Assembly (NCBI GenBank): GCA_031290075.1
Contig: JAITOG010000057.1
Coordinates: 1-6,060, forward strand
DNA length: 6,060 nucleotides
DNA from: Holosporales bacterium
GTDB taxonomy: Bacteria; Pseudomonadota; Alphaproteobacteria; BNTO01
Reading direction: 5' to 3'
This document shows positions 1-5,110 of this stretch, piece after piece. The notes under the pieces are model-generated. The model did not search any database and had not been told where the DNA came from. It saw only the letters and a program-made list of their open reading frames with translations. The position numbers and the translations under genes were made by a program. Position 1 is the stretch's first letter. Every line of letters begins with the position of its first letter.

Positions 1-1
1 T

Positions 2-412
2 TCAGGCTTAACCTCATTAACAATTCCATATGGTGTAACTGATTTGACAATCGGTAGTAATGCATTCTCTGGTTCAAGCTTAGCCTCATTAATAATCCCA
101 GATAGTGTAACTAATTTGACAATTGGTAATGGTGCATTCGGTAATTGCAAAAGCTTAATCTCATTAACAATTCCAGATGGTGTAACTGATTTGACAATTG
201 GTGGTAGTGCATTCAAAGGTTGTCAAAACTTAACCTCATTAACAATTCCAAATAGTGTAACTGATTTGGAAATTGATAATAGTGCATTCGGTAATTGTTC
301 AAGCTTAGCCTCATTAACAATTCCATATGGTGTAATTAATTTGAGAATTGGTAATAATGTATTCGCTAATTCAGGCTTAACTTTATTAGAAATTCCAGGT
401 AGTGTAATTGAT
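2..412 (+). repeat. In-frame tandem 72-75 bp repeats encoding LRR units
   Basis: Units begin at 44 (72 bp), 116, 191, 266 (75 bp each) and 341 (72 bp), with a partial unit at 2-43 and a diverged one from 413 to about 480. Shared blocks such as tcattaacaattcca and tgcattc recur almost unchanged, so similarity is high at the DNA level as well as the protein level. The length changes are multiples of three and keep the frame. This suggests recent duplication or recombination between units, so copy number may vary between strains. Confidence 0.9.
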
Positions 413-814
413 CCTTTCATGGGAATTGGTGATAATGCATTCGTTGGTTCAAGCATAAACTTAGTAACAATTCCTGATACAGCCAACAAGACGATAAAGG
501 TTTTATATTATAAGAGTGATATTAATAATATAAAAGGCATTTTAAATGCAGCCCCACCTATATCTTCGGATTCCTACACATTGGATCTTAGCGAAGCAAA
601 GCCAGAAATCTCCTACTACAATTTATGCTTATCCGGTATAATAGGTGATACTCGTTGGAGAGTAAAGCTTAGTGATTGGGTGGTATACGAGTGGAATGGT
701 TCATGGATACCTAGTGATGAAATAGATTTTAGTAGCTCAAGTAGTAGTGATGATAGTAGTTCAAGTAGTAGTGATGATAGTAGCTCTAGTCTTCCATTTG
801 TTCCTGCTGCTTAA
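2..814 (+). CDS. BspA-type leucine-rich repeat protein, C-terminal part (5' end off window)
   Basis: The frame is open to the left edge, so only the last 270 residues are visible. A TTG at 44 lies inside a repeat unit and is not a credible start. Residues 1 to about 163 are tandem units of 24-25 residues with the pattern LTIGxxAFxxCxxLxSLTIPxxVTD, typical of the LRR_5/BspA (Treponema pallidum-type) family. These are usually surface or secreted proteins that bind host or matrix proteins. Residues 164-243 form a non-repeat segment with several Trp and Tyr (for example WRVKLSDWVVYEWNGSW). Residues 244-263 are a Ser/Asp tract made of SSSSSSDD units, and the protein ends LPFVPAA. No C-terminal membrane anchor or LPXTG signal is visible; any secretion signal would lie off the window. 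The family call is firm. Surface location and a host-contact role are inferred from the family. A terminator follows about 95 bp after the stop. Confidence 0.88.
   Translation, partial: SGLTSLTIPYGVTDLTIGSNAFSGSSLASLIIPDSVTNLTIGNGAFGNCKSLISLTIPDGVTDLTIGGSAFKGCQNLTSLTIPNSVTDLEIDNSAFGNCSSLASLTIPYGVINLRIGNNVFANSGLTLLEIPGSVIDPFMGIGDNAFVGSSINLVTIPDTANKTIKVLYYKSDINNIKGILNAAPPISSDSYTLDLSEAKPEISYYNLCLSGIIGDTRWRVKLSDWVVYEWNGSWIPSDEIDFSSSSSSDDSSSSSSDDSSSSLPFVPAA
731..790 (+). repeat. 24-bp direct repeats encoding a Ser/Asp tract
   Basis: Two adjacent 24-bp copies (731-754 and 755-778) differ at one base, and a related 12-bp partial copy follows (779-790). Each full copy encodes SSSSSSDD. The repeat is in frame near the C-terminus of the LRR protein. 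Such low-complexity acidic and serine-rich tracts often act as flexible spacers. The unit length makes slippage in steps of eight residues possible. Confidence 0.9.
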
Positions 815-908
815 AGAAGGTTAAGCTTTTATTTTTACATCCGCCTTCCATCAAAAATCCTAAATCTTTAGTGGATAGGATATATAATATTAACAATAAA
901 TTTCAACA

Positions 909-947
909 GAAAATCCCTCTTTTCAGGGGGATTTTCAAAGTTTTTTT
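909..947 (+). terminator. Rho-independent terminator of the LRR gene
   Basis: A perfect 9-bp stem, GAAAATCCC (909-917) with GGGATTTTC (928-936), is extended inward by a T-G and a C-G pair and leaves a 6-base loop. Seven T residues follow at 941-947. There is no T-run beyond the hairpin on the minus strand, so it acts on plus-strand transcription and separates the LRR gene from the division operon. Confidence 0.85.
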
Positions 948-966
948 AGTAAGTATTTATATGCAA

Positions 967-987
967 TTTACCCAATAATGGGGTAAA
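967..987. other. Inverted repeat upstream of the rsmH promoter
   Basis: TTTACCC (967-973) and GGGTAAA (981-987) form a perfect 7-bp inverted repeat with a 7-base spacer, ending 33 bp before the -35 box of the rsmH promoter. There is no T-run on either side, so it is not an intrinsic terminator. A dyad operator or a folded region is possible. It does not have the tandem direct TGGG repeats of an MraZ box. Confidence 0.4.
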
Positions 988-1020
988 AATAGTTCTAATA
1001 ATATATACATACCAATTTCA

Positions 1021-1050
1021 TTGATTTCTATTTAATAAAAAGGTTATACT
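1021..1050 (+). promoter_or_regulatory. Sigma70-type promoter of the rsmH-ftsL-ftsI operon
   Basis: The -35 TTGATT (1021-1026) and -10 TATACT (1045-1050) are separated by 18 bp. Transcription would begin near 1057. The position directly before rsmH, after the terminator of the preceding gene, fits a dedicated operon promoter. The predicted leader before the GTG at 1082 is only about 25 nt. Confidence 0.6.
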
Positions 1051-1081
1051 TTGCGCGTTATTGTTTTTTATATTTCTATAC

Positions 1082-2008
1082 GTGAAACAAATAATAAATA
1101 CAGAAAGTGGGCATGTTCCTGTTCTTTTAGAAGAATCTATTCATTTTTTAGCACCTAAAGATGGTGGAGTATATATAGATGCAACATTTGGGGGAGGAGG
1201 ACATTCTGAAGCTATATTAAAAGCTGCTAAGTGCAGTGTTATTGCACTTGATCGTGATGAAGACGCCGCCAAAAGAGCTATTTCATTTTCTAAAAAATAT
1301 ATAGATCGTTTTTCTTTTTTTCTTTCAAATTTTAGTCAAATTGACTCAATTATTGGCGAAAATTTTTTTGATGGTATTCTTTTTGATTTTGGAGTTTCCT
1401 CGTTTCAGTTAGAAGATGTTGCCCGCGGTTTTTCCTTTCAGGTTAATGGTCCATTAGACATGCGTATGGGAAATTCTGGTTTAACGGCGGGAGAAGTTAT
1501 TAACTCTTTTAAAGAAGAAGAAATTTTTCAAATTATTAAATTTTATGGTGAGGAACGTTTTGCTAAAAGAATTAGTCATGATATTGTTAACAACAGACCG
1601 ATAAATACTACATTTGAATTAGCTAATATAGTGCGTTCTGTTATTCCAAAAGTTTCGTTAATTGATCCTGCTACAAAAACATTTCAGGCTTTTCGTATTT
1701 TTGTAAATGATGAATTAAAAGAAATAGATATAGCTTTAAGTAAAATAGAAAATCTGGTAATTAAAAATAAAATAAAAAAAGCGAATATTGTTACTATTGC
1801 TTTTCATTCTCTTGAAGATAGAATAGTAAAAAATTGGATTCGCAAAAACCAAAGTAAAAAAGATGAGATTAACGAAAAAAAAATAATATTAAGGGAAAAT
1901 GTTCGTAAAGTGGTTGTTCCAAGAAGAGAAGAACAGCAAAAAAATCCCAGAAGTCGATCAGCAAGATTACGTGCTGTTACTTTGGAATATTTGGGTGAAA
2001 AAGAATGA
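1082..2008 (+). CDS. rsmH: 16S rRNA (cytosine1402-N4)-methyltransferase RsmH (MraW)
   Basis: RsmH is a cytoplasmic SAM-dependent enzyme that N4-methylates C1402 of 16S rRNA in the ribosomal P site. From the GTG at 1082 the protein is 308 residues, the usual family length. Visible signatures are HVPVLLEE (11-18), the SAM-binding loop YIDATFGGGGHS (31-42), the acidic ribose-contact region ALDRDED (55-61), FDFGVSSFQLEDVARGFSF (101-119) with PLDMRM (124-129), FRIFVNDEL (204-212), FHSLEDRIVK (241-250) and NPRSRSARLRA (288-298). There is no in-frame ATG before HVPVLL. An in-frame TTG at 1061 would add seven residues but sits about 4 nt from the predicted transcript start, so GTG is preferred. Neither start has a clear Shine-Dalgarno. 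The gene overlaps ftsL by 4 bp (ATGA), so the two are probably translationally coupled. mraZ, which commonly precedes it, is absent. A run of nine A (1875-1883) lies inside the gene. Confidence 0.95.
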   Translation: MKQIINTESGHVPVLLEESIHFLAPKDGGVYIDATFGGGGHSEAILKAAKCSVIALDRDEDAAKRAISFSKKYIDRFSFFLSNFSQIDSIIGENFFDGILFDFGVSSFQLEDVARGFSFQVNGPLDMRMGNSGLTAGEVINSFKEEEIFQIIKFYGEERFAKRISHDIVNNRPINTTFELANIVRSVIPKVSLIDPATKTFQAFRIFVNDELKEIDIALSKIENLVIKNKIKKANIVTIAFHSLEDRIVKNWIRKNQSKKDEINEKKIILRENVRKVVVPRREEQQKNPRSRSARLRAVTLEYLGEKE

Positions 2009-2370
2009 CAAAAAAAAGCTTTTTTTTCATTTATTTACTTGTTATTGGTGGGTTAATTTTAGCTTTGTTCCAAATTAAATACACAGTTTTAGACTTGGAA
2101 AATGAGCATAAAAAATTGAGAATAATAATAAGAAAAAAACAGGAGGAATTACACGTATTAAACGCAGAGTGGGCATATCTTAATAATCCAGAAAGGCTTT
2201 TTCAATTATCGAAAAAATACTTTCAGTTAAGGCCTATTCGCGGGCAGCAAATTGTTACGTACAGCGATATACAAAACAGCGGAGCTGGAGAGTATGATAG
2301 GGAAAGATTAAAGGCAATTATTGAAGAAAAAAGCAAAGGGAAACCCTTTTTAAATAAGGAAAAACATTAA
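2005..2370 (+). CDS. ftsL: Cell division protein FtsL
   Basis: This 121-residue bitopic membrane protein fits the divisome FtsL, which pairs with FtsB/DivIC-type partners and helps activate FtsW-FtsI at the septum. It has a short basic N-terminus (MTKK), one transmembrane helix at about 6-24, and a charged heptad-like coiled coil at about 28-60. The segment AEWAYLNNPERL (54-65) followed by LRPI (75-78) resembles alphaproteobacterial FtsL proteins. The charged C-terminal tail (95-121) is Lys/Glu-rich. FtsL sequences are poorly conserved, so the name rests on topology, this motif and position between rsmH and ftsI. Its ATG overlaps the rsmH stop, with only a weak GGGTG (1993-1997) upstream. It ends one base into the ftsI start (TAATG). 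Codons 2-8 include an A8-GC-T8 palindrome. Confidence 0.88.
   Translation: MTKKSFFFIYLLVIGGLILALFQIKYTVLDLENEHKKLRIIIRKKQEELHVLNAEWAYLNNPERLFQLSKKYFQLRPIRGQQIVTYSDIQNSGAGEYDRERLKAIIEEKSKGKPFLNKEKH
2010..2027. repeat. A8-GC-T8 palindrome at the start of ftsL
   Basis: AAAAAAAAGCTTTTTTTT is a perfect 18-bp palindrome spanning codons 2-8 of ftsL (TKKSFFF). Both homopolymer arms are slippage-prone. The frame is intact as sequenced. Confidence 0.8.
2356..2360 (+). promoter_or_regulatory. Shine-Dalgarno site of ftsI
   Basis: AAGGA lies within the last codons of ftsL, 9 nt before the ATG at 2370. It supports that start even though it overlaps the ftsL stop by one base. Confidence 0.7.
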
Positions 2371-4034
2371 TGAAGCCCTTTTTTCAAGAATCTTTCTTTA
2401 AAATGTCCAAATATTTAAATGTTTGGGATGAGTCCATTCGATTCGATAAATTCTATTCCTTAACTAATTGGCGACTTTTAATTGTTTCTATAGCTTTTTC
2501 TTGCTTTTTCTTTCTTATTTGTATTCGCCTTACGGATGTTATGATTTTTGGGCCGAGAAAAAGTTACAATATAAACTCACTTAATTCCCCTTTTGAACAA
2601 TCAATTCCGCGCGCAGATATAGTTGACAGGAATGGCAACATTTTAGCAACGCATCTTATAACAGCATCGGTCTATGCCGATACAGATGATATACAAAACC
2701 CTAAGCAAGCAGCAGAGCTGTTACATTCGGTTTTGGAAGAATGTTTGGTTAGTGAACTGGAAAAAAAACTTTCTTCAGGTAAAAGGTTCATATGGCTTGC
2801 AAGACATCTAACTCCCAAAAAACAGGATGCTATTCGGCACCTTGGTATCCCTGGAATTTACTTTAAAAAGGATTATAAAAGAGTTTATCCATATAGCAGA
2901 TTAGCGAGTCATATTATAGGGTTTTGCGATATTGATGGATATGGAATAGCTGGCGTTGAGAAAAGTTTTGAAAAGTTTCTTCGGCAAAGTAATGAGGCTC
3001 TTCGGCTTTCAATTGATATTCGCGCCCAGCATATTTTAATGAAGATGCTTAGCGAGGCAATAAAAGAATTCAGCGCAATCGGAGGAAATGCAATTTTTTT
3101 AAAAGTAAAAACTGGAGAAATTATTGCAATGGAGTCTTTACCAAATATAGATTTAAATCATCCTTCAGAATTTAATGAAAAGAATTTCTTTAATATAAAT
3201 ACCCTTGGAGTTATTGAACCTGGTTCTGTTTTAAAAGTTTTAAATGTTGCAATTGGATTAGAAACGGGAAAAATTACAATGAATAGCGTGTTTGATGCAA
3301 CAAAGCCTATAAAGATTGGAAAATTTGTTGTTTCTGATTTCAAAGGAAAAGATAAAATTTTAACATTACGCGAATCCTTTATTTATTCTTCAAATATTGC
3401 ATCTATTAAAATGCTACAAGCATTTGGAGGAGCTATTCAAAAAAAGTTTTTTGAAGACTTTGGATTATTTGATCCTATTTCTCTAGAAATTTCTGAAATT
3501 GGTCATCCAATTTTTCCTAAAAGGTGGACTGAAGCAACTGCAATGTCTTGTTCTTATGGGTATGGCATCGCTGTAAGCCCATTAAGAATATTGGCTACAG
3601 TAAATGGAATAATTAATGATGGTATTTTTATAGAACCAACTATAATATACAATAAAAAATGTAATTATAGGAAGATTATTCTAAAAAGAACTTCTCGAAT
3701 TATACGCGATTTAATGAGAGATGCTATTATAGATGGTACTGGCCGTAGAGCTAATATTAAAGGATATCGTGTTTTTGGGAAAACTGGTACAACATATAAA
3801 AATAAAAAAGGGGGATATTTAAATGATGCTAATAGAGCCCGTATAACTTCTTGTATTATTGGTTTCCCATTTGAAGATCCTGAATATATACTTTTATTTA
3901 TGCTTGATGAGCCTAAATCAACTGAGAAGACTTTTGGGTATGCAACTGCTGGATGGAATGTGGCCCCATACAGTGGGAAAACTATTGAAATGTTGGCTCC
4001 AATTTTAGGAATTTCTTTTTCAAACGAAGCATAA
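2370..4034 (+). CDS. ftsI: Septal peptidoglycan transpeptidase FtsI (PBP3)
   Basis: This class B penicillin-binding protein cross-links septal peptidoglycan together with FtsW and is a beta-lactam target. It has 554 residues and looks full length. The order is a cytoplasmic N-terminus (1-34), one transmembrane anchor (about 35-58), the PBP dimerisation/pedestal domain beginning near IPRADIVDRNGNILAT (79-94) and containing YPYSRLASHIIGFCDIDGYG (173-192), then the transpeptidase domain. All three active-site motifs are present: SVLK with catalytic Ser286 and Lys289 in EPGSVLK, SSN at 340-342, and KTGT at 471-474. YGYGIAVSPL (397-406) is also typical of the family. The more common first motif is STFK; SVLK keeps both catalytic residues. 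The ATG overlaps the ftsL stop by one base and has AAGGA 9 nt upstream. murE, the usual next gene of the dcw cluster, does not follow. Confidence 0.96.
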   Translation: MKPFFQESFFKMSKYLNVWDESIRFDKFYSLTNWRLLIVSIAFSCFFFLICIRLTDVMIFGPRKSYNINSLNSPFEQSIPRADIVDRNGNILATHLITASVYADTDDIQNPKQAAELLHSVLEECLVSELEKKLSSGKRFIWLARHLTPKKQDAIRHLGIPGIYFKKDYKRVYPYSRLASHIIGFCDIDGYGIAGVEKSFEKFLRQSNEALRLSIDIRAQHILMKMLSEAIKEFSAIGGNAIFLKVKTGEIIAMESLPNIDLNHPSEFNEKNFFNINTLGVIEPGSVLKVLNVAIGLETGKITMNSVFDATKPIKIGKFVVSDFKGKDKILTLRESFIYSSNIASIKMLQAFGGAIQKKFFEDFGLFDPISLEISEIGHPIFPKRWTEATAMSCSYGYGIAVSPLRILATVNGIINDGIFIEPTIIYNKKCNYRKIILKRTSRIIRDLMRDAIIDGTGRRANIKGYRVFGKTGTTYKNKKGGYLNDANRARITSCIIGFPFEDPEYILLFMLDEPKSTEKTFGYATAGWNVAPYSGKTIEMLAPILGISFSNEA

Positions 4035-4045
4035 ATAGATTCGCT

Positions 4046-4101
4046 GCAAAAGCCTTTTTGGGGCCTCTGGGCGCCTTGATTTCTGTGGCTTAATTTTTTT
4101 T
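4046..4101 (+). terminator. Probable terminator of the rsmH-ftsL-ftsI operon
   Basis: Just after the ftsI stop, AAGCC (4050-4054) can pair with GGCTT (4087-4091), and GGGGCC (4060-4065) with GGCGCC (4070-4075) through one mismatch inside it. Eight T residues follow at 4094-4101. The stretch is markedly GC-richer than its surroundings. The outer stem is short and the loop irregular, so confidence is moderate. Confidence 0.5.
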
Positions 4102-4124
4102 GCAATGAGTCTAAATATATAAGA

Positions 4125-4148
4125 AGCTGTCTTTAAACGGCTATTTTT
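4125..4148 (+). terminator. Second terminator-like hairpin after ftsI
   Basis: AGCTGT (4125-4130) pairs with ACGGCT (4137-4142) through five Watson-Crick pairs and one G-T pair, leaving a 6-base loop. A TTTTT run follows at 4144-4148. It could be a back-up terminator for read-through from ftsI. Confidence 0.5.
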
Positions 4149-4205
4149 CCTATATTTTTAACGTGTATTATCAAAATGTGATTAAGTAATTTAGTCATAT
4201 CGAAT

Positions 4206-4231
4206 TATTGATGAGTGGCTGTTCATCAATA
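4206..4231. repeat. 9-bp perfect inverted repeat in a non-coding interval
   Basis: TATTGATGA (4206-4214) and TCATCAATA (4223-4231) are perfect inverted repeats around an 8-base loop, gtggctgt. No T-run follows on either strand, so it is not a standard terminator. It lies between two convergent units. An operator or part of an untranslated RNA is possible; no function can be assigned. Confidence 0.6.
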
Positions 4232-4274
4232 GAATTTACAGGCTTTCTAAACCAATTTCTTCTAGCAAAGTTGG

Positions 4275-4314
4275 AAAAAAACAGCCAATTAACTTTTAAA
4301 AAAATTAATTGGCT
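4275..4314 (-). terminator. Rho-independent terminator of the secreted-protein gene
   Basis: A perfect 10-bp stem, AGCCAATTAA (4283-4292) with TTAATTGGCT (4305-4314), has a 12-base loop. On the minus strand it is followed by G and seven T residues (A-run at 4275-4281). It starts 10 bp after the stop codon of the minus-strand gene. The plus strand lacks a T-run after the hairpin. Confidence 0.82.
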
Positions 4315-4323
4315 AAAGTTTAA

Positions 4324-4818
4324 TTAATTATCTATAAAATTACGAGGACGTGTATCTGTTCCTCCGAAAAAATTATAATATTCATTATTATAATTCCACA
4401 TTTGCTCAGCAGGTGAATAAATATCTTCTAATACCTGGAGATAACCTTCCTTAGACGGTGGAGTATGTCCATTCGCAGTAGAATCCTCGAATCTACGGTA
4501 TTTTAATCTAGCAGAATCACTAAACTTCTCTTGTAACTCTATTTCTTCTGCGCTCGAATCCTCATGGGGTTTGGGGGAAATCTGTGATTCCTCGCCCCAA
4601 TGCCCCTCAGGTATATCTAATATACTCCCGCAGAATCCAGATTCACCGCAATTGGGATGTCTTCCAACTGGGCGAGGTATTAAGGGCCCAAGAACAGAAG
4701 GTGGAAGTTTATAAATTCCAAAATATGGGTATCCTTTCTCCAACACTTGTTCTGCGGCTTCAATTACTGAGCCTCCGATTAAGCAGCTTATTAACAATAA
4801 ATGTTTCATTTTAAACAT
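4324..4818 (-). CDS. Small exported protein of unknown function
   Basis: I do not recognise this 164-residue protein. It has a signal peptide: MFKMKH, a hydrophobic stretch LLLISCLIGGSVI (7-19), then EAAEQ, with signal peptidase I cleavage likely near residues 21-22. LISC (9-12) fits a lipobox on paper, but the hydrophobic core before the Cys is too short and continues after it, so a lipoprotein is less likely. The mature part is Pro/Gly-rich at 28-75 with two cysteines, C57 and C63 (CGESGFC), which could form a disulfide. It is acidic at about 76-100 and ends in an aromatic, Asn-rich segment (WNYNNEYYNFF, 141-151). The ATG at 4818 is supported by AGGA 7 nt upstream; the in-frame ATG at 4809 is less well placed. 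It is monocistronic, with its own promoter and terminator. Export to periplasm, surface or host is inferred only from the signal peptide. Confidence 0.8.
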   Translation of the reverse strand: MFKMKHLLLISCLIGGSVIEAAEQVLEKGYPYFGIYKLPPSVLGPLIPRPVGRHPNCGESGFCGSILDIPEGHWGEESQISPKPHEDSSAEEIELQEKFSDSARLKYRRFEDSTANGHTPPSKEGYLQVLEDIYSPAEQMWNYNNEYYNFFGGTDTRPRNFIDN

Positions 4819-4825
4819 AAATTTT

Positions 4826-4829
4826 TCCT
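4826..4829 (-). promoter_or_regulatory. Shine-Dalgarno of the secreted-protein gene
   Basis: On the minus strand AGGA lies 7 nt before the ATG at 4818 and 16 nt before the next in-frame ATG (4809). This decides for the upstream start. Confidence 0.7.
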
Positions 4830-4849
4830 AAAAAAATAACTTACTGATT

Positions 4850-4879
4850 ATTATAAGGTTATAAATGAGTAAAAAGCAA
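4850..4879 (-). promoter_or_regulatory. Sigma70-type promoter of the secreted-protein gene
   Basis: On the minus strand the -35 TTGCTT (4879-4874) and a consensus -10 TATAAT (4855-4850) are 18 bp apart. Transcription would begin near 4843, giving a leader of about 25 nt that contains the Shine-Dalgarno site. Confidence 0.62.
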
Positions 4880-5110
4880 TAAAAAAAGCTAACAGCTATT
4901 ATTAATTTAGGGCCTTTCAATTCTAGAATAAAAATCCCAAAATGCAACAAAGTGTAGTATAAAAATTAACACCCCCCTTTTACGTTTTTTAATCTTCCAA
5001 GGCGCTAAAACTCCTCATTTGAGTAACGTACAGATGTTCCACGCTCCATGTAAATAACAAAGGAATCGTTGGTTTCTTCAAAATTTAATTAATGAAAAAG
5101 TGAGAAAAAA
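4880..5110. other. Non-coding interval between the secreted-protein gene and the GT8 gene
   Basis: I see no convincing gene here. A minus-strand mini-hairpin, AGCT-GTT-AGCT (4897-4887) followed by six T, could be a weak terminator for the GT8 gene, but it lies more than 200 bp after that stop and the stem has only 4 bp. There is a C6 homopolymer near 4971. The stretch at about 4998-5052 is richer in GC than its surroundings and holds only very short frames, such as a minus-strand peptide beginning MERGTSVRYSNEEF. It might be a degraded gene or a dispersed intergenic repeat. It cannot be classified from this window. Confidence 0.4.

Noticed and set aside
2..480. Regular repeats as a possible CRISPR array
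   Set aside because: The whole 72-75 bp unit is repeated with no unique spacers, and the array is one open coding frame with an LRR consensus.
223..489. Minus-strand frame opposite the LRR repeats
   Set aside because: It is the mirror of the repeat array; the plus-strand frame has the LRR consensus, and in-frame repeats keep the opposite strand open by chance.
870..900. TATAAT-like box near 884 as a second promoter
   Set aside because: No suitable -35 lies at the right distance, and the strong terminator at 909-947 would stop the transcript at once.
960..990. MraZ box upstream of rsmH
   Set aside because: MraZ sites are tandem direct TGGG-type repeats; here there is a single inverted pair.
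3158..3343. Minus-strand frame inside ftsI
   Set aside because: It lies wholly opposite the conserved transpeptidase domain, with no family features.
3665..4105. Minus-strand 146-codon frame over the 3' end of ftsI
   Set aside because: It overlaps the KTGT region of ftsI and the putative terminator, and shows no recognisable domain.
4783..4800. Lipobox (LISC) in the secreted protein
   Set aside because: Only a few hydrophobic residues precede the Cys and the hydrophobic core continues after it, so signal peptidase I processing further on is more likely.
4584..4814. Plus-strand frame opposite the secreted protein
   Set aside because: The minus strand has the signal peptide, promoter, Shine-Dalgarno and terminator; the plus frame has none.
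4071..5007. Shared gcgccttg word at 4071 (plus) and near 5000 (minus) as a repeat pair
   Set aside because: The match is only eight bases and the flanks differ, so it may be chance.
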